The notes under the pieces are model-generated. The model saw nothing but the letters and a program-made list of their open reading frames with translations. It made no database searches and was not told the DNA's origin. This document shows, in pieces, positions 1 to 7,538 of a DNA stretch of 14,754 bases. The DNA comes from Hymenoscyphus infarciens (taxonomy: Eukaryota; Ascomycota; Leotiomycetes; Helotiales; Helotiaceae), in NCBI GenBank assembly GCA_001414345.1, contig LLCB01000642.1, forward strand, positions 1-14,754, given 5' to 3'. The number at the start of each line of letters is the position of its first letter. Positions within the stretch are counted from its first letter, which is position 1. A program made the position numbers and the translations under genes.

Positions 1-229
1 TATGATAGCCTGTCATCTAGGCCATCCTAGATAGCCGATATTACGTGGCATATGCCGTACATATTAGCTTTCGGTAGTTGTTGTTTTGCATTGTCTAATT
101 TAGGAAGGTTACGTACGTCCGTACGTCCGTCCGGACTTTCGAACGTACTTCGTAGGGTTCGGGCTTTTGTATTAGCCGACGTATGTCGTTGTTCGGTTTC
201 GTACCTCTTTGTATCGTCCGAACCTCTTG

Positions 230-236
230 TATATAG
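230..236 (+). promoter_or_regulatory. LTR TATA box
   Basis: TATATAG lies in the middle of the LTR. A start about 30-37 bases downstream would fall near 262-267, just where the tract complementary to the primer-binding site begins. The 3' LTR keeps TATATAG at 2776-2782. The promoter role is inferred from position. Confidence 0.55.
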
Positions 237-257
237 CAGCCTACTCTCCTAGAGTCA

Positions 258-280
258 GAAAAGGCCAGTTTAGCCTTTTC
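258..280 (+). other. LTR hairpin GAAAAGGC/GCCTTTTC
   Basis: An 8-bp perfect stem (258-265 with 273-280) encloses a 7-base loop, and both LTRs conserve it. The right arm lies within the tract complementary to the primer-binding site. If transcription starts near 266, the left arm is absent from the RNA 5' end but present in the 3' copy, so the fold could matter differently at each RNA end. That consequence is inference. Confidence 0.5.
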
Positions 281-374
281 TTCTGTATCAGGCCTAGTAT
301 TTACATACGTCATTCTACCAAACGTACTCCCATATGCCTCTTCTATAGTTATATATATTTCATGCTGTTACATA

Positions 375-387
375 AAAAGGCTAAACT
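375..387 (+). other. Primer-binding site, complementary to the element's own LTR
   Basis: AAAAGGCTAAACT begins three bases after the 5' LTR ends. It is the perfect 13-nt reverse complement of LTR positions 267-279 (AGTTTAGCCTTTT), and the 3' LTR retains the same tract at 2813-2825. In the Tf1/sushi group, the first bases of the transcript fold back to this site to prime reverse transcription instead of a tRNA. No TGG-type tRNA-complement start is visible here. Confidence 0.75.
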
Positions 388-747
388 CGACTTCGCCGGT
401 GACAGCATTTATAATATCTCTTTCAAGTACGTTCGCTATATATTTTATTTCGAATTCGACTTGGCCTAGAATTAGATCAGTTATAGCGACTTCTTAAATA
501 GCCGGGATTCCAGAGATCTCCTAGACGGCTAGTGATATTAGGGTTTAGTATTAGTTTTAGATAGCTAGTAAAAATCGTGTCTTACACGTCACGGGATTTA
601 AATACGCTGAGTGTTTAGAATCCTAATAACCCTCTCTGTGCAGGGACTGCTGTATATAGGTTCGGTGAATAAGTCGACTATTACCTTAAAGTCATTGCGA
701 AGGCTTCCGAATCTGCTCTTACCCCCCCCCCCCCCCCATTCGACATC
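388..747 (+). other. Element leader ahead of gag
   Basis: I see no convincing coding here. It is AT-rich leader with many stops in all frames. It ends in a run of 16 Cs (722-737) ten bases before the gag-like ATG. Confidence 0.5.
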
Positions 748-1014
748 ATGTCGACAGTTCCGCCGAATGGCGTTGAACCCCCTTCCAGGGCCACCCCCCT
801 TGCCGAAAGACACCCTTCCGAAAGCCGCCCGAATGGCATCCGCACACCAAGATCGAGAAGATCCCGACGAAACAAAGAGCGAGACTTCTCAAATGCGGAC
901 CAGATGCGGTCAGTTGTACAAGCTTTGGAAGCAGAAAATCAAGAAACAAAGGATCGGCTATCTGAGCTGGAAAGGAGAGTAAGCGAACTTCGAAGTCAAA
1001 AATCTGACCTCTGA
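748..1014 (+). pseudogene. gag-like N-terminal fragment with coiled coil
   Basis: This is an 88-codon frame, the best coding stretch in the element. It begins with a Pro/Ser/Arg-rich segment and a basic cluster around residues 34-44 (RSRRSRRNKER). Residues from about 50 to the end form a charged heptad-like helix (ALEAENQETKDRLSELERRV), which looks like a coiled coil. Retrotransposon Gag proteins often start this way, with a disordered basic part and then a coiled coil. The frame stops at TGA 1012-1014, far short of a complete Gag, and no CCHC zinc knuckle appears later. Downstream stretches at about 1088-1170 and 1556-1687 lie in other frames, so the gene is broken or was always a stub. The gag assignment rests on position and composition, not on a conserved motif. 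Confidence 0.55.
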
Positions 1015-1209
1015 ACCCTCCCCAATCCAACCCTCATTCGACTCTCCTTTACTTTCATGCCTAAATTCAGACCTCTTTCGTTTACAGGCCCCTACCTCTA
1101 ATGCCTTCCTACCACTTCCTAACCCTCGAATCGGATACGAATTAGTTGAAATACGCTTTCCATCAAGATAAAACCTAGAAGCGAGCTCTTAGCTAAGTTA
1201 TTACTATCT

Positions 1210-1458
1210 TTGTTAATCCTAACCGAACATTATCTGACTCTAAACTTTTCCTTTGAAAATACCTCTACTAGCGAACATTTAAAAGACTACGGTTACGAAC
1301 TGAGTCCTAGCTACTGGTATAAAGGTTATAAAAGAGATAGAAGTAGAATTAAGAATAAGATTACGCTAAAGAAACTTTTACTGACTTTAAAAGGTCACTT
1401 TTCGAGTATAGCTATACTCGGAGAGATACTAGAATCGGAACACTTCTTTTATATATAG
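1210..1458 (+). pseudogene. Degraded internal reading frame of the LTR element
   Basis: This is an 82-codon open frame rich in Lys, Leu and aromatic residues, in AT-rich DNA inside the element. I do not recognise a family. It could be a decayed capsid-like part of gag or chance. There is no good start context, and the frame closes at a stop in TATATAG. Confidence 0.25.
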
Positions 1459-1555
1459 GATAAGATTACACCTTAGCGTCGAAACCTGTCTACTACGTTT
1501 AAGAGACGCTAGAATTACAACTCTGGATAAGGAGGGACACTGAAGTACTAGATAT

Positions 1556-1687
1556 TCAGAAACGACTACGCCTGTTGATATTAACACTCTAGTTCAAAAG
1601 AATACCCCTTTATCCTTATCTAGTTCAGCTCCGAGCTCCTCACGATACGATAACGACTCTTCTTCTAAATCAGAAGATGACGATTAA
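1556..1687 (+). pseudogene. Possible C-terminal tail of the element's gag
   Basis: A 43-codon stretch reads as a Ser-rich tail ending in acidic residues (SSSKSEDDD) before TAA at 1685-1687. It has no start codon of its own. Its biased composition suggests a real protein tail rather than chance, but it lies in another frame from the 748-1014 stretch. After this point the element holds no supportable coding. Confidence 0.3.
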
Positions 1688-1730
1688 GTCCTTAAGTACC
1701 TTAAAGGGAACAAGGTAATATAACAAATTC

Positions 1731-2000
1731 GGCATTAAGTCTTTTAACCAGCTAAAACTACTCTTATTATTATCCTAAACTTTGGATAGTAAGATAACCT
1801 TGGCATTAAGTTCATTTAACTAGCTAAAAATACCCCTTTTGTTATCTTAAACTTTAGACAGTGAAACTTTGATAACCTTTGGTAATAACTTCGCCTTTAA
1901 CTAGCTAAAACCCTACCCCTTTTTGTTGTCTTGAATATTAAATAGTATTTTTAAATTTAGTATCAAGTCTTTTAACTAGCTGAAACCCTACTAACTCTAA
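1731..2000 (+). repeat. Four degenerate tandem copies, period about 71-79 bp
   Basis: A core of the form GGCATTAAGTC followed by TTTAACTAGCTAAAA recurs at 1731, 1802, 1881 and 1959, spaced 71, 79 and 78 bases apart. Each is followed by a pyrimidine-rich stretch (ACCCCTTTT-like). The copies have drifted. The array lies in the non-coding 3' half of the element. Confidence 0.75.
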
Positions 2001-2534
2001 TTAGAGTCTTATAGTCTTTACATTCTTTCTTACTTTTATTACTTTCTTTTACCTCTGGCTGAGCTAGAAGTTTTTATTTGAATTTAAATCAGATATGAAT
2101 TAGTATACTCTCGAAGTAAGCTCTTAACTAAGTTATTACTGTTACCTTCAACGTTGCCTCTCGACTAAACGACTTCTGACTCTACTCTAAATTCACCTTC
2201 GACTTTTAAACTTTTTGAACTTTTGAACTTTAAACTTTAAACTTTTTCTGACTTACTAGATGGATCGGACTACACTCTTTTAGCGGACGTGAATGCTTGC
2301 TTTTGATATTAAAGGATTAGAAACGAAGTCTCTTTGTAAGCATCTACGGTCACGATTCGAAACCTATCTTGACATCTCGCTTACGATATTTTAATAAATA
2401 AAGCATCTACGAAGTCGATTCAGAACCTTCTTGCTTACGACAAAATCATTAAATACGATAATGTTACAACACTTACACCATCCCGATTTAGCCTTGAACG
2501 ATAAGAGAGAGAAGACTTGAGACGAGTCTTTTTT

Positions 2535-2546
2535 AAGGGAGGGGGA
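2535..2546 (+). other. Polypurine tract
   Basis: AAGGGAGGGGGA abuts the TG start of the 3' LTR, which is the expected place and composition for the plus-strand primer of an LTR retrotransposon. It also fixes the LTR boundary at 2547. Confidence 0.8.
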
Positions 2547-2918
2547 TGTGATAGCCTGTTATCTAGGCTATCCTAGATAGCCGATATTATGTGGCATATG
2601 TTGTATATATTAGCTTTCGGTAGTTGTTGTTTTGCATTGTCTAATTTAGGAAGGTTACGTACGTCTGTACGTCCGTCTGGACTTTCGGACGTACTTCGTA
2701 GGGTTCGGGCTTTTGTATTAGCCGACGTATGTCGTTGTTCGGTTTCGTACCTCTTTGTATTGTCCGAACCTCTTATATATAGCAGCCTACTCTCCTAGAG
2801 TCAGAAAAGGCCAGTTTAGCCTTTTCTTCTGTATTAGGCCTAGTATTTACATACGTTATTCTGCCAAACGCACTCCCATATGCCTCTTCTGTAGTTGTGT
2901 GTATTTCGTGCCGTTACA
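2547..2918 (+). repeat. 3' long terminal repeat
   Basis: This 372-bp copy keeps the TGTGATAG start and GTTACA end. Several CpG-containing sites intact in the 5' copy are TpG or TpA here, and several 3'-end sites are the reverse, so both copies were hit independently. Confidence 0.92.
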
Positions 2919-3103
2919 GCTATAGTACTCTAAGTATAAAAATCTCCGAGAGTAATAAAATACAACTTAGAAAGTATAACTAAGTATAAATTTCAGTTAG
3001 TAGAAATATCTCCGACGTCTATAGATATGTCTATGAGAACATCGGAGATATCCTCGGAAATATCTGTCGAGGAAATTTCTCTAAGATAACCCCTCGGATA
3101 ACA
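2919..3103 (+). repeat. AT-rich degenerate repeat DNA left of the MITE
   Basis: No gene. Short variants of GAAATATCT and ATCTCCGA recur in both orientations, for example ATATCTCCGACGT near 3007 against ACATCGGAGATAT near 3040. The same motifs continue right of the MITE, so the MITE split one older repeat block. Confidence 0.5.
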
Positions 3104-3111
3104 CTCGAAGA
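3104..3111 (+). repeat. Left 8-bp target-site duplication of the MITE
   Basis: CTCGAAGA abuts the left terminal inverted repeat and is repeated exactly at 3878-3885. Confidence 0.85.
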
Positions 3112-3877
3112 CAGTGTGGTCGATAGTATTATCGTGATAAAATACTGCAGTATTTTAGATTAATATATTATTATGATATCCTAGTAGTACGTATCTAAAT
3201 ACGCTATAATACGATCGTAATATCGTGATATTATACGGTATATCTTTTAATGACTCGTAAGCGCTAAAACCCACTTTTTCTCAAAATGAGGCTATTTACA
3301 CTTTTTCTATATACTCTTTTATCACTTACTTATTAGACTAAAAAAATAATTTTTTATTTATCGATTTGGTTAATATTTGCCTGTAATTAAAGGGTAAAAC
3401 TTAGTAGAATTCAATGTACTAGTATATTATATTCTAGCTAGTAATCTAACGTTGTTGTCGTCGAATTAGTACTTGGTGTTGAGAGATTTTTTTATCTCGC
3501 ACGGGCTACCTTTTTAACCTTATAATATTTAGGTTAATTTAAGAGCTATTTATATGATTCTTTTTTTGAAATACTCTATTTAAATAGATCTATAATTCTA
3601 GCTATTTAGCTATATATTTTTTGTATTATATGTTGTGCTATATAAAGCTAAAATAAAAGGCTGAAAAGAAGTGGGGTAAAATCCGGGGTAAAAAGCTTAA
3701 ATATTGTGGCTTAGCAACACCACGATATTATCATGATATTGATTAAAATACCAACAATATAAAGGATAATATTGTTGGATATCGTGGCATTTAAATGGTA
3801 TAAATAGTACGTATTAAAGTGGGTTTCCAATAATATATCGTGGTGGTACAATATTCTAAATACTATCGACCACACTG
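3112..3877. mobile_element. hAT-like MITE, 766 bp
   Basis: The ends are perfect 19-bp inverted repeats: CAGTGTGGTCGATAGTATT at 3112-3130 and its reverse complement at 3859-3877. They are flanked by an exact 8-bp direct repeat, CTCGAAGA. CAGTG-type ends with an 8-bp duplication are the hallmark of the hAT superfamily. The longest reading frame inside is about 60 codons and shows no transposase motif, so the element is non-autonomous. Subterminal inverted repeats AAACCCACTTT (3267-3277) and AAAGTGGGTTT (3816-3826), plus repeated TATCGTGRTA-like motifs near both ends, fit transposase-binding regions. The perfect ends suggest a younger insertion than its surroundings. Confidence 0.85.
3751..3778. 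other. Hairpin inside the MITE
   Basis: CCAACAATAT (3751-3760) and ATATTGTTGG (3769-3778) form a perfect 10-bp stem with an 8-base loop. Confidence 0.7.
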
Positions 3878-3885
3878 CTCGAAGA
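3878..3885 (+). repeat. Right 8-bp target-site duplication of the MITE
   Basis: CTCGAAGA directly follows the right inverted repeat and matches 3104-3111 exactly. Confidence 0.85.
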
Positions 3886-4090
3886 TATTCTTTCAAAGAT
3901 ATCTTTAAGTCATATCGCAGGGAAATATCTCGGTCGTATCTCGGTCTCGGAAATGAACATTACTCCGAAATAAATATCTTCAAGCGAAGTCAAAAACTCC
4001 TAGTAAAGTATTTCCAAGTAGAGTTAAATATCTCCGATGTAAAGACCCCGAAGCAGGTATTTCCCAGTGAAATTTCGATGAAAGCCATGC
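3886..4090 (+). repeat. AT-rich degenerate repeat DNA right of the MITE
   Basis: This continues the older block. GAAATATCT and ATCTCCGATGT variants recur, for example AAATATCTCCGATGTA near 4026 against AAATATCTCCGACGTC near 3003. No coding is seen. Confidence 0.45.
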
Positions 4091-5767
4091 AGCATATTTG
4101 TTAAGCCAAAGGTAAGGCTTTGGTTTTGACCCGTTGCTGATCTATTGAGTTTTTGGTAAGTCAATGGTAAATTCTGTAGTGGGAAAGCAAACATTGAGGT
4201 TCATAGCTTCATTGTGTAACTGGGAGGCGCGTGGCCGTGGCACTCTTTTGACCTGTATTATTAGTAATGGGATATTGTATTCGACGCTTGTAAAAGCAGA
4301 ATTCTAGATTATAATCTATTTGGTATTAAGCACGAAGGGTTCTTGGCGGCGATCTATGTTGCCTCTTTAGCTAGCAGTGACTATTTCTAGTACACTTCTT
4401 TTTTGTTCCTTGGCGATAATACACTGAAACATCTTTCTATCTTGGGAAAAATCTATTGACTTTATTACTTAGAACAATCAGAAGAATATTGTAGTTAAAT
4501 CGACAACAACTAACTTTTCGACAGCAAAAAGCTCGAAAATCCGCAGTACCCCTCATCCCTTTGATTACTTTAATAATTCTGTCGCCGAAAACTGCGAGGC
4601 GTAACGACACTTCGTATATACATTCACCCTTGTCTCAAGAAGCTCCCAGTGTTGTTGCCATGAAGTGAGTGGCGTTGCTGATTTTTGGTCTGGTGCTTGT
4701 GATTTTTATACTGAATTGTACGGTCGCTTCCTGCATTCTTTGTTGAAGCGTGGAAGTGGGAGAGAGAAAGTTTGTAAATGAGAAGGGTATGTAGGATTGC
4801 GAGGGTGGTAATTGATAGGTGCTACCTTTGTATGGTGGTTGGTGTTTACTCAGTGTAAAAGTGTGGCCGCGAGTTGTTCTTTTGCTACCATACTTGGGAT
4901 ATTCTCTTCATAGTCAAGAATCTAAGAATTCGTTTCCATTCCGACATCTCTTATAACAATTCTTGAATGGAGTCAAAGCAGAAGTAAATTATTCGAAGTG
5001 AAAATCAGTGAGAATAGATGGACGGTATCAAATCTTTAGGTCCACTTTTCAGAAACACTGGGAAAGTCTCCCCTTCAACTTGAGTCTAGGATGTCAATTT
5101 ACTTATCCTCTATGATAGAGTGCTCTTACACTCAGGCAAATATCCGTAGTTATCGTGAATTCAAAGGTTACGAGTCCAGGCATTTTCAAGCAGACATTCT
5201 GTTCCGATTCGACAAGAGCTCAGCTTTCGATAGTAAAAGAATGGACTTCCAGTATAAACCACATACCCTCTCACCTAAAAAATACTCACCCTGGAGCCTA
5301 GGAGCTCTTTTATGGGGCCAGCTGAGAGATAAGTACAGGTAGTAATCTATCTTGTGAGACTACGGTTGTCTAAGCTTAAAGAGTTCCCCAATTTCGGCCT
5401 TTGAACTGCTGCAGATCCTTCTTCTTGAGTGCTTCAGGTTGCTTTGGTGAGACCAATAGGTCATGGGATGCTTAGATAAAATGCAACGTTTATCTGAAAT
5501 GAGAGCAACAAGGAGAGAAGTACAGAACTGTGTGAGAAACTCAAAAAACAAACAGGAGTAGGCCTCGAAGAAAAGCCTGGATTTAGAAAAAGGGGGAAAA
5601 ATACCTTCCTTGTCCTGAGATCCAGTTCCTTCACTCGAAGGCCCTTTTGATGGACAGCAATTCAAACACTGAAATGACAAACAAAAAGGAAATAGTAGGT
5701 AAACTTTATCTTCATAATTCATCATCATAATATGTCCCAATATACACAAACTCCCCTCTTGCCGTCC
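4091..5767. other. Intergenic region with no supported gene
   Basis: Base composition here is closer to unique fungal DNA than the repeats to the left. An 83-codon frame at 5091-5342 (+) and a 129-codon frame at 5360-5749 (-) exist, but neither resembles a family, has a convincing start context, or joins to neighbours by splice sites. The second lies in the expected 3' flank of ATG5. I see no tRNA-like structure. A transcript with a tiny first exon at 4660 is conceivable but I could not extend it. Confidence 0.4.
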
Positions 5768-6655
5768 CTACACAGCATCAACCATAACAACACACAAATG
5801 TAACCACCCATCCGCATAGGCCGCCTCCCTCATCAACTCTTCCAATGGCGCCCTAAACGGCACACTCGCCCCATGCAACACCGGCTCCGCCAATATCGGA
5901 TCCCTCCTACTGGGAAATAAACTCGGCAGCAAATAATTCAACGCCGACCCCAAAGTTTGGACTTCGCGATTCGGGGTTCGTGGTGGGAGGAGCGTTTGTA
6001 TGATTTTGAAGGATGCGAGGGAAGGTGTCGAGTCGGTGGGGTCGGTGGATGTATGGGGAACGTAGATTCGGAGGGGGACGTGTTTTAGTGGTGTTGAGGG
6101 ATTGAGGAGGATCGAGGATATGCGGTTGAATGTTGGGTAGTCGTCTGTAAAGGGTTAGTGGTAGCTGAGAGGAGGCGGGGAGGGAACGTACTGTCTTGGA
6201 CTGAGTTCCAGAGGGTTGTGGAGTTTTCTTTGGACATGGACATTATTCCTTTTGCGGTGCCGTAGCGTATGAAATCTGCCTGTATCCCCAATCGTCGATC
6301 AGCTTCAACCCCCTCGTCCCTATCCATATATCACTCATCTCCTGCCTGGTGGGGTGTAGCCTACCTCTTTCACGCTATTCATAAACGTATCGTGGATATC
6401 AAACGAAGCCAAATCGCCCAATTCCAACTTCCACGGGAACTCCGGCTGGTAAAGATCGCACAGCAAACCGACTGGTAGATTCTTCAGCAGAATCCCCTCG
6501 TAGGAGAAACTCGAACATGGTCCGAAGAAGGTCGTTAACCGAGGGAGGAGGAGGGGGAGGTAGGACACGCGGGGTATCTGGATCAGATAGGGTATCGAGG
6601 ACGACGGATGGGAGATCTGCAGTGGTATCGTGGAAGACCAGATTTGGGATTGCAT
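5768..6655 (-). CDS. ATG5: Autophagy protein 5, the ATG12 conjugation partner
   Basis: The exons are 6365-6655, 6192-6279 and 5768-6144. The introns are 6280-6364 (GTAGGC...ATACAG) and 6145-6191 (GTACGT...TTACAG, with an upstream CACTAAC branch site). The product is 251 aa, somewhat short for fungal ATG5. Exon 1 has the conserved N-terminal core (PRVSYLPLLLPRL, then FSYEGILLKNLPVGLLCDLY). Exon 2 starts with ADFIRYGTAKGIMSMSK. By eye, Lys107 there aligns with the ATG12-acceptor lysine (K130 in human, K149 in yeast). Exon 3 contains VPLRIYVP, then SLFPSRRDPIL and EELMREAAYADGWLHL. In the family, the ATG12-ATG5 conjugate binds ATG16 and promotes lipidation of ATG8 at the forming autophagosome. 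The start at 6655 is in good context (CACCATG). I see no frameshift or missing core block, so the gene looks functional. Confidence 0.93.
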
Positions 6656-7538
6656 GGTGGTGGTTTGCTCATGATTGTATTAGAAGGAGAGGTGAGAAAT
6701 GGTGAGAAGGCTGAGGGGTGTTGATGCTAGCGGGGGTCGACGAGGCTGCGTGAATAATAGGGGTAGTTTCATTGGGTGTGTCTTTAAACCCCGTCATAGA
6801 GGTACCCCTGCTTGGAGCCAACAGTCTATTAATGAAAATCTACTTCTTGTATTGTTTTTGCTTGGTTCCATTTTCTGTTCAAACTCCTGGCTCTCGACTC
6901 GCTCTTCAAGAAATGACCAAACGTGTAATTGTTTTGTTTACTTTCTCGGCACTTGGATATAATCGTTTCGTGGGATCTCCAGGCAGGTTAAAATCCTCCC
7001 TGGAGCGTCGTAGTTCTTCTTTCAGAGGGGGTTAGTTTGGATTTCATTGGCTGTCACGCGGGCATGTTTTGTCATGACTGCGCATTTTGTTTTCCTAATG
7101 GAACGCCCAATGGCTTGGGACCTTCATTTCTTCAGTGAAAAAAGACTTGTTACATTGATTTTATTTCGTATGAATTCCCATCGAACCTCTACGTCTCATC
7201 CAGGCAGGATAATGTTCACAGTGTCAGAGAGACGGACTTTCCTCTGAGTACACCCGCGTTCGTAAATATTGTGCGAAAGGGTCTAGGAAAACTAGCTTCA
7301 TTCTCCGAGAAGGTTTAGAAGAATCGGGAAACTGAGTTCTTAATACTTCTAAATGCTTTCGCACAACAGTTGAAATTGTGTATGTTTCTAGGGTAATGGG
7401 TAGAGGGGGTGTACGCAGAGCAAAACTTATGATTCTTACGGTCTGGGAGAGAAAAACATATATAGGAGATGTTTGTGGATTACATTTGTGATTTGTCCTA
7501 CTTTTGGATTTATAATTCCTCTCTGAAGCTTTCCGTCT
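6656..7538. other. Upstream region of ATG5, no supported gene
   Basis: This 883-bp stretch separates the ATG5 start from the end of the oxidase relic. Open frames of 62-87 codons on the plus strand look like chance. It includes a CTCCAGG/CCTGGAG inverted repeat (6977-6983, 6999-7005) and a perfect 11-bp inverted repeat (7269-7279, 7356-7366). The ATG5 promoter must lie here, but I cannot name an element. Confidence 0.5.
7269..7366. repeat. Perfect 11-bp inverted repeat, TTGTGCGAAAG
   Basis: TTGTGCGAAAG (7269-7279) recurs as its exact reverse complement CTTTCGCACAA (7356-7366), with 76 bases between. It lies about 610-710 bp upstream of the ATG5 start. The function is unknown. Confidence 0.6.

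Larger units (their letters stand above)
1..372 (+). repeat. 5' long terminal repeat
   Basis: This copy matches 2547-2918 over all 372 positions with 22 differences, all transitions (C/T or A/G). The first two bases are TA where the partner has TG, so the element appears to start exactly at the first base of the window. The copy holds a TATA-like box (230-236), a short hairpin (258-280) and the tract complementary to the primer-binding site (267-279). Confidence 0.92.
1..2918 (+). mobile_element. Non-autonomous LTR retrotransposon, Tf1/sushi-like self-priming type
   Basis: Two 372-bp direct repeats (1-372 and 2547-2918) align without gaps and enclose 2174 bp of internal DNA. The 3' copy starts TGTGATAG and ends GTTACA. 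The 5' copy starts TA instead of TG, a G-to-A change. A candidate primer-binding site follows the 5' LTR, and a purine tract (2535-2546) directly precedes the 3' LTR, so the strand and limits are clear. Inside are a gag-like N-terminal reading frame and broken frames downstream, then non-coding DNA with tandem repeats. I find no protease, reverse transcriptase, RNase H or integrase motif. The element would need enzymes from a relative. The 5' target-site flank is outside the window, so the target duplication cannot be tested. Confidence 0.9.

Noticed and set aside
52..469. Open frames of 66-86 codons in the 5' LTR, and the matching frame in the 3' LTR
   Set aside because: They lie across LTR control sequence, resemble no protein, and the two LTR versions are preserved only because the LTRs are copies.
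611..982. 123-codon frame overlapping the gag-like start
   Set aside because: It reads through the poly-C run as a Pro stretch and is the +1 shadow of the 748-1014 frame, which has the better coiled-coil composition.
3104..3885. Reading the 3112-3877 element as Tc1/mariner (Fot1-like)
   Set aside because: Those elements duplicate TA. Here the flanks are an exact 8-bp CTCGAAGA repeat and the ends start CAGTG, which fits hAT.
4661..4672. ATGAA followed by GTGAGT, like a tiny first exon with a splice donor
   Set aside because: No downstream exon with matching phase and recognisable coding could be found on the plus strand up to 5350.
5091..5342. 83-codon frame on the plus strand
   Set aside because: No recognisable family, no supporting start context or splice partners. 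Kept only as a note in the intergenic entry.
5360..5749. 129-codon frame on the minus strand just downstream of ATG5
   Set aside because: It is Cys/Phe/Ser-rich without domain resemblance and lies where the ATG5 3' UTR would be.
6699..7247. Plus-strand frames in the ATG5 upstream region
   Set aside because: Overlapping frames of similar length with no family resemblance; typical chance frames in non-coding DNA.
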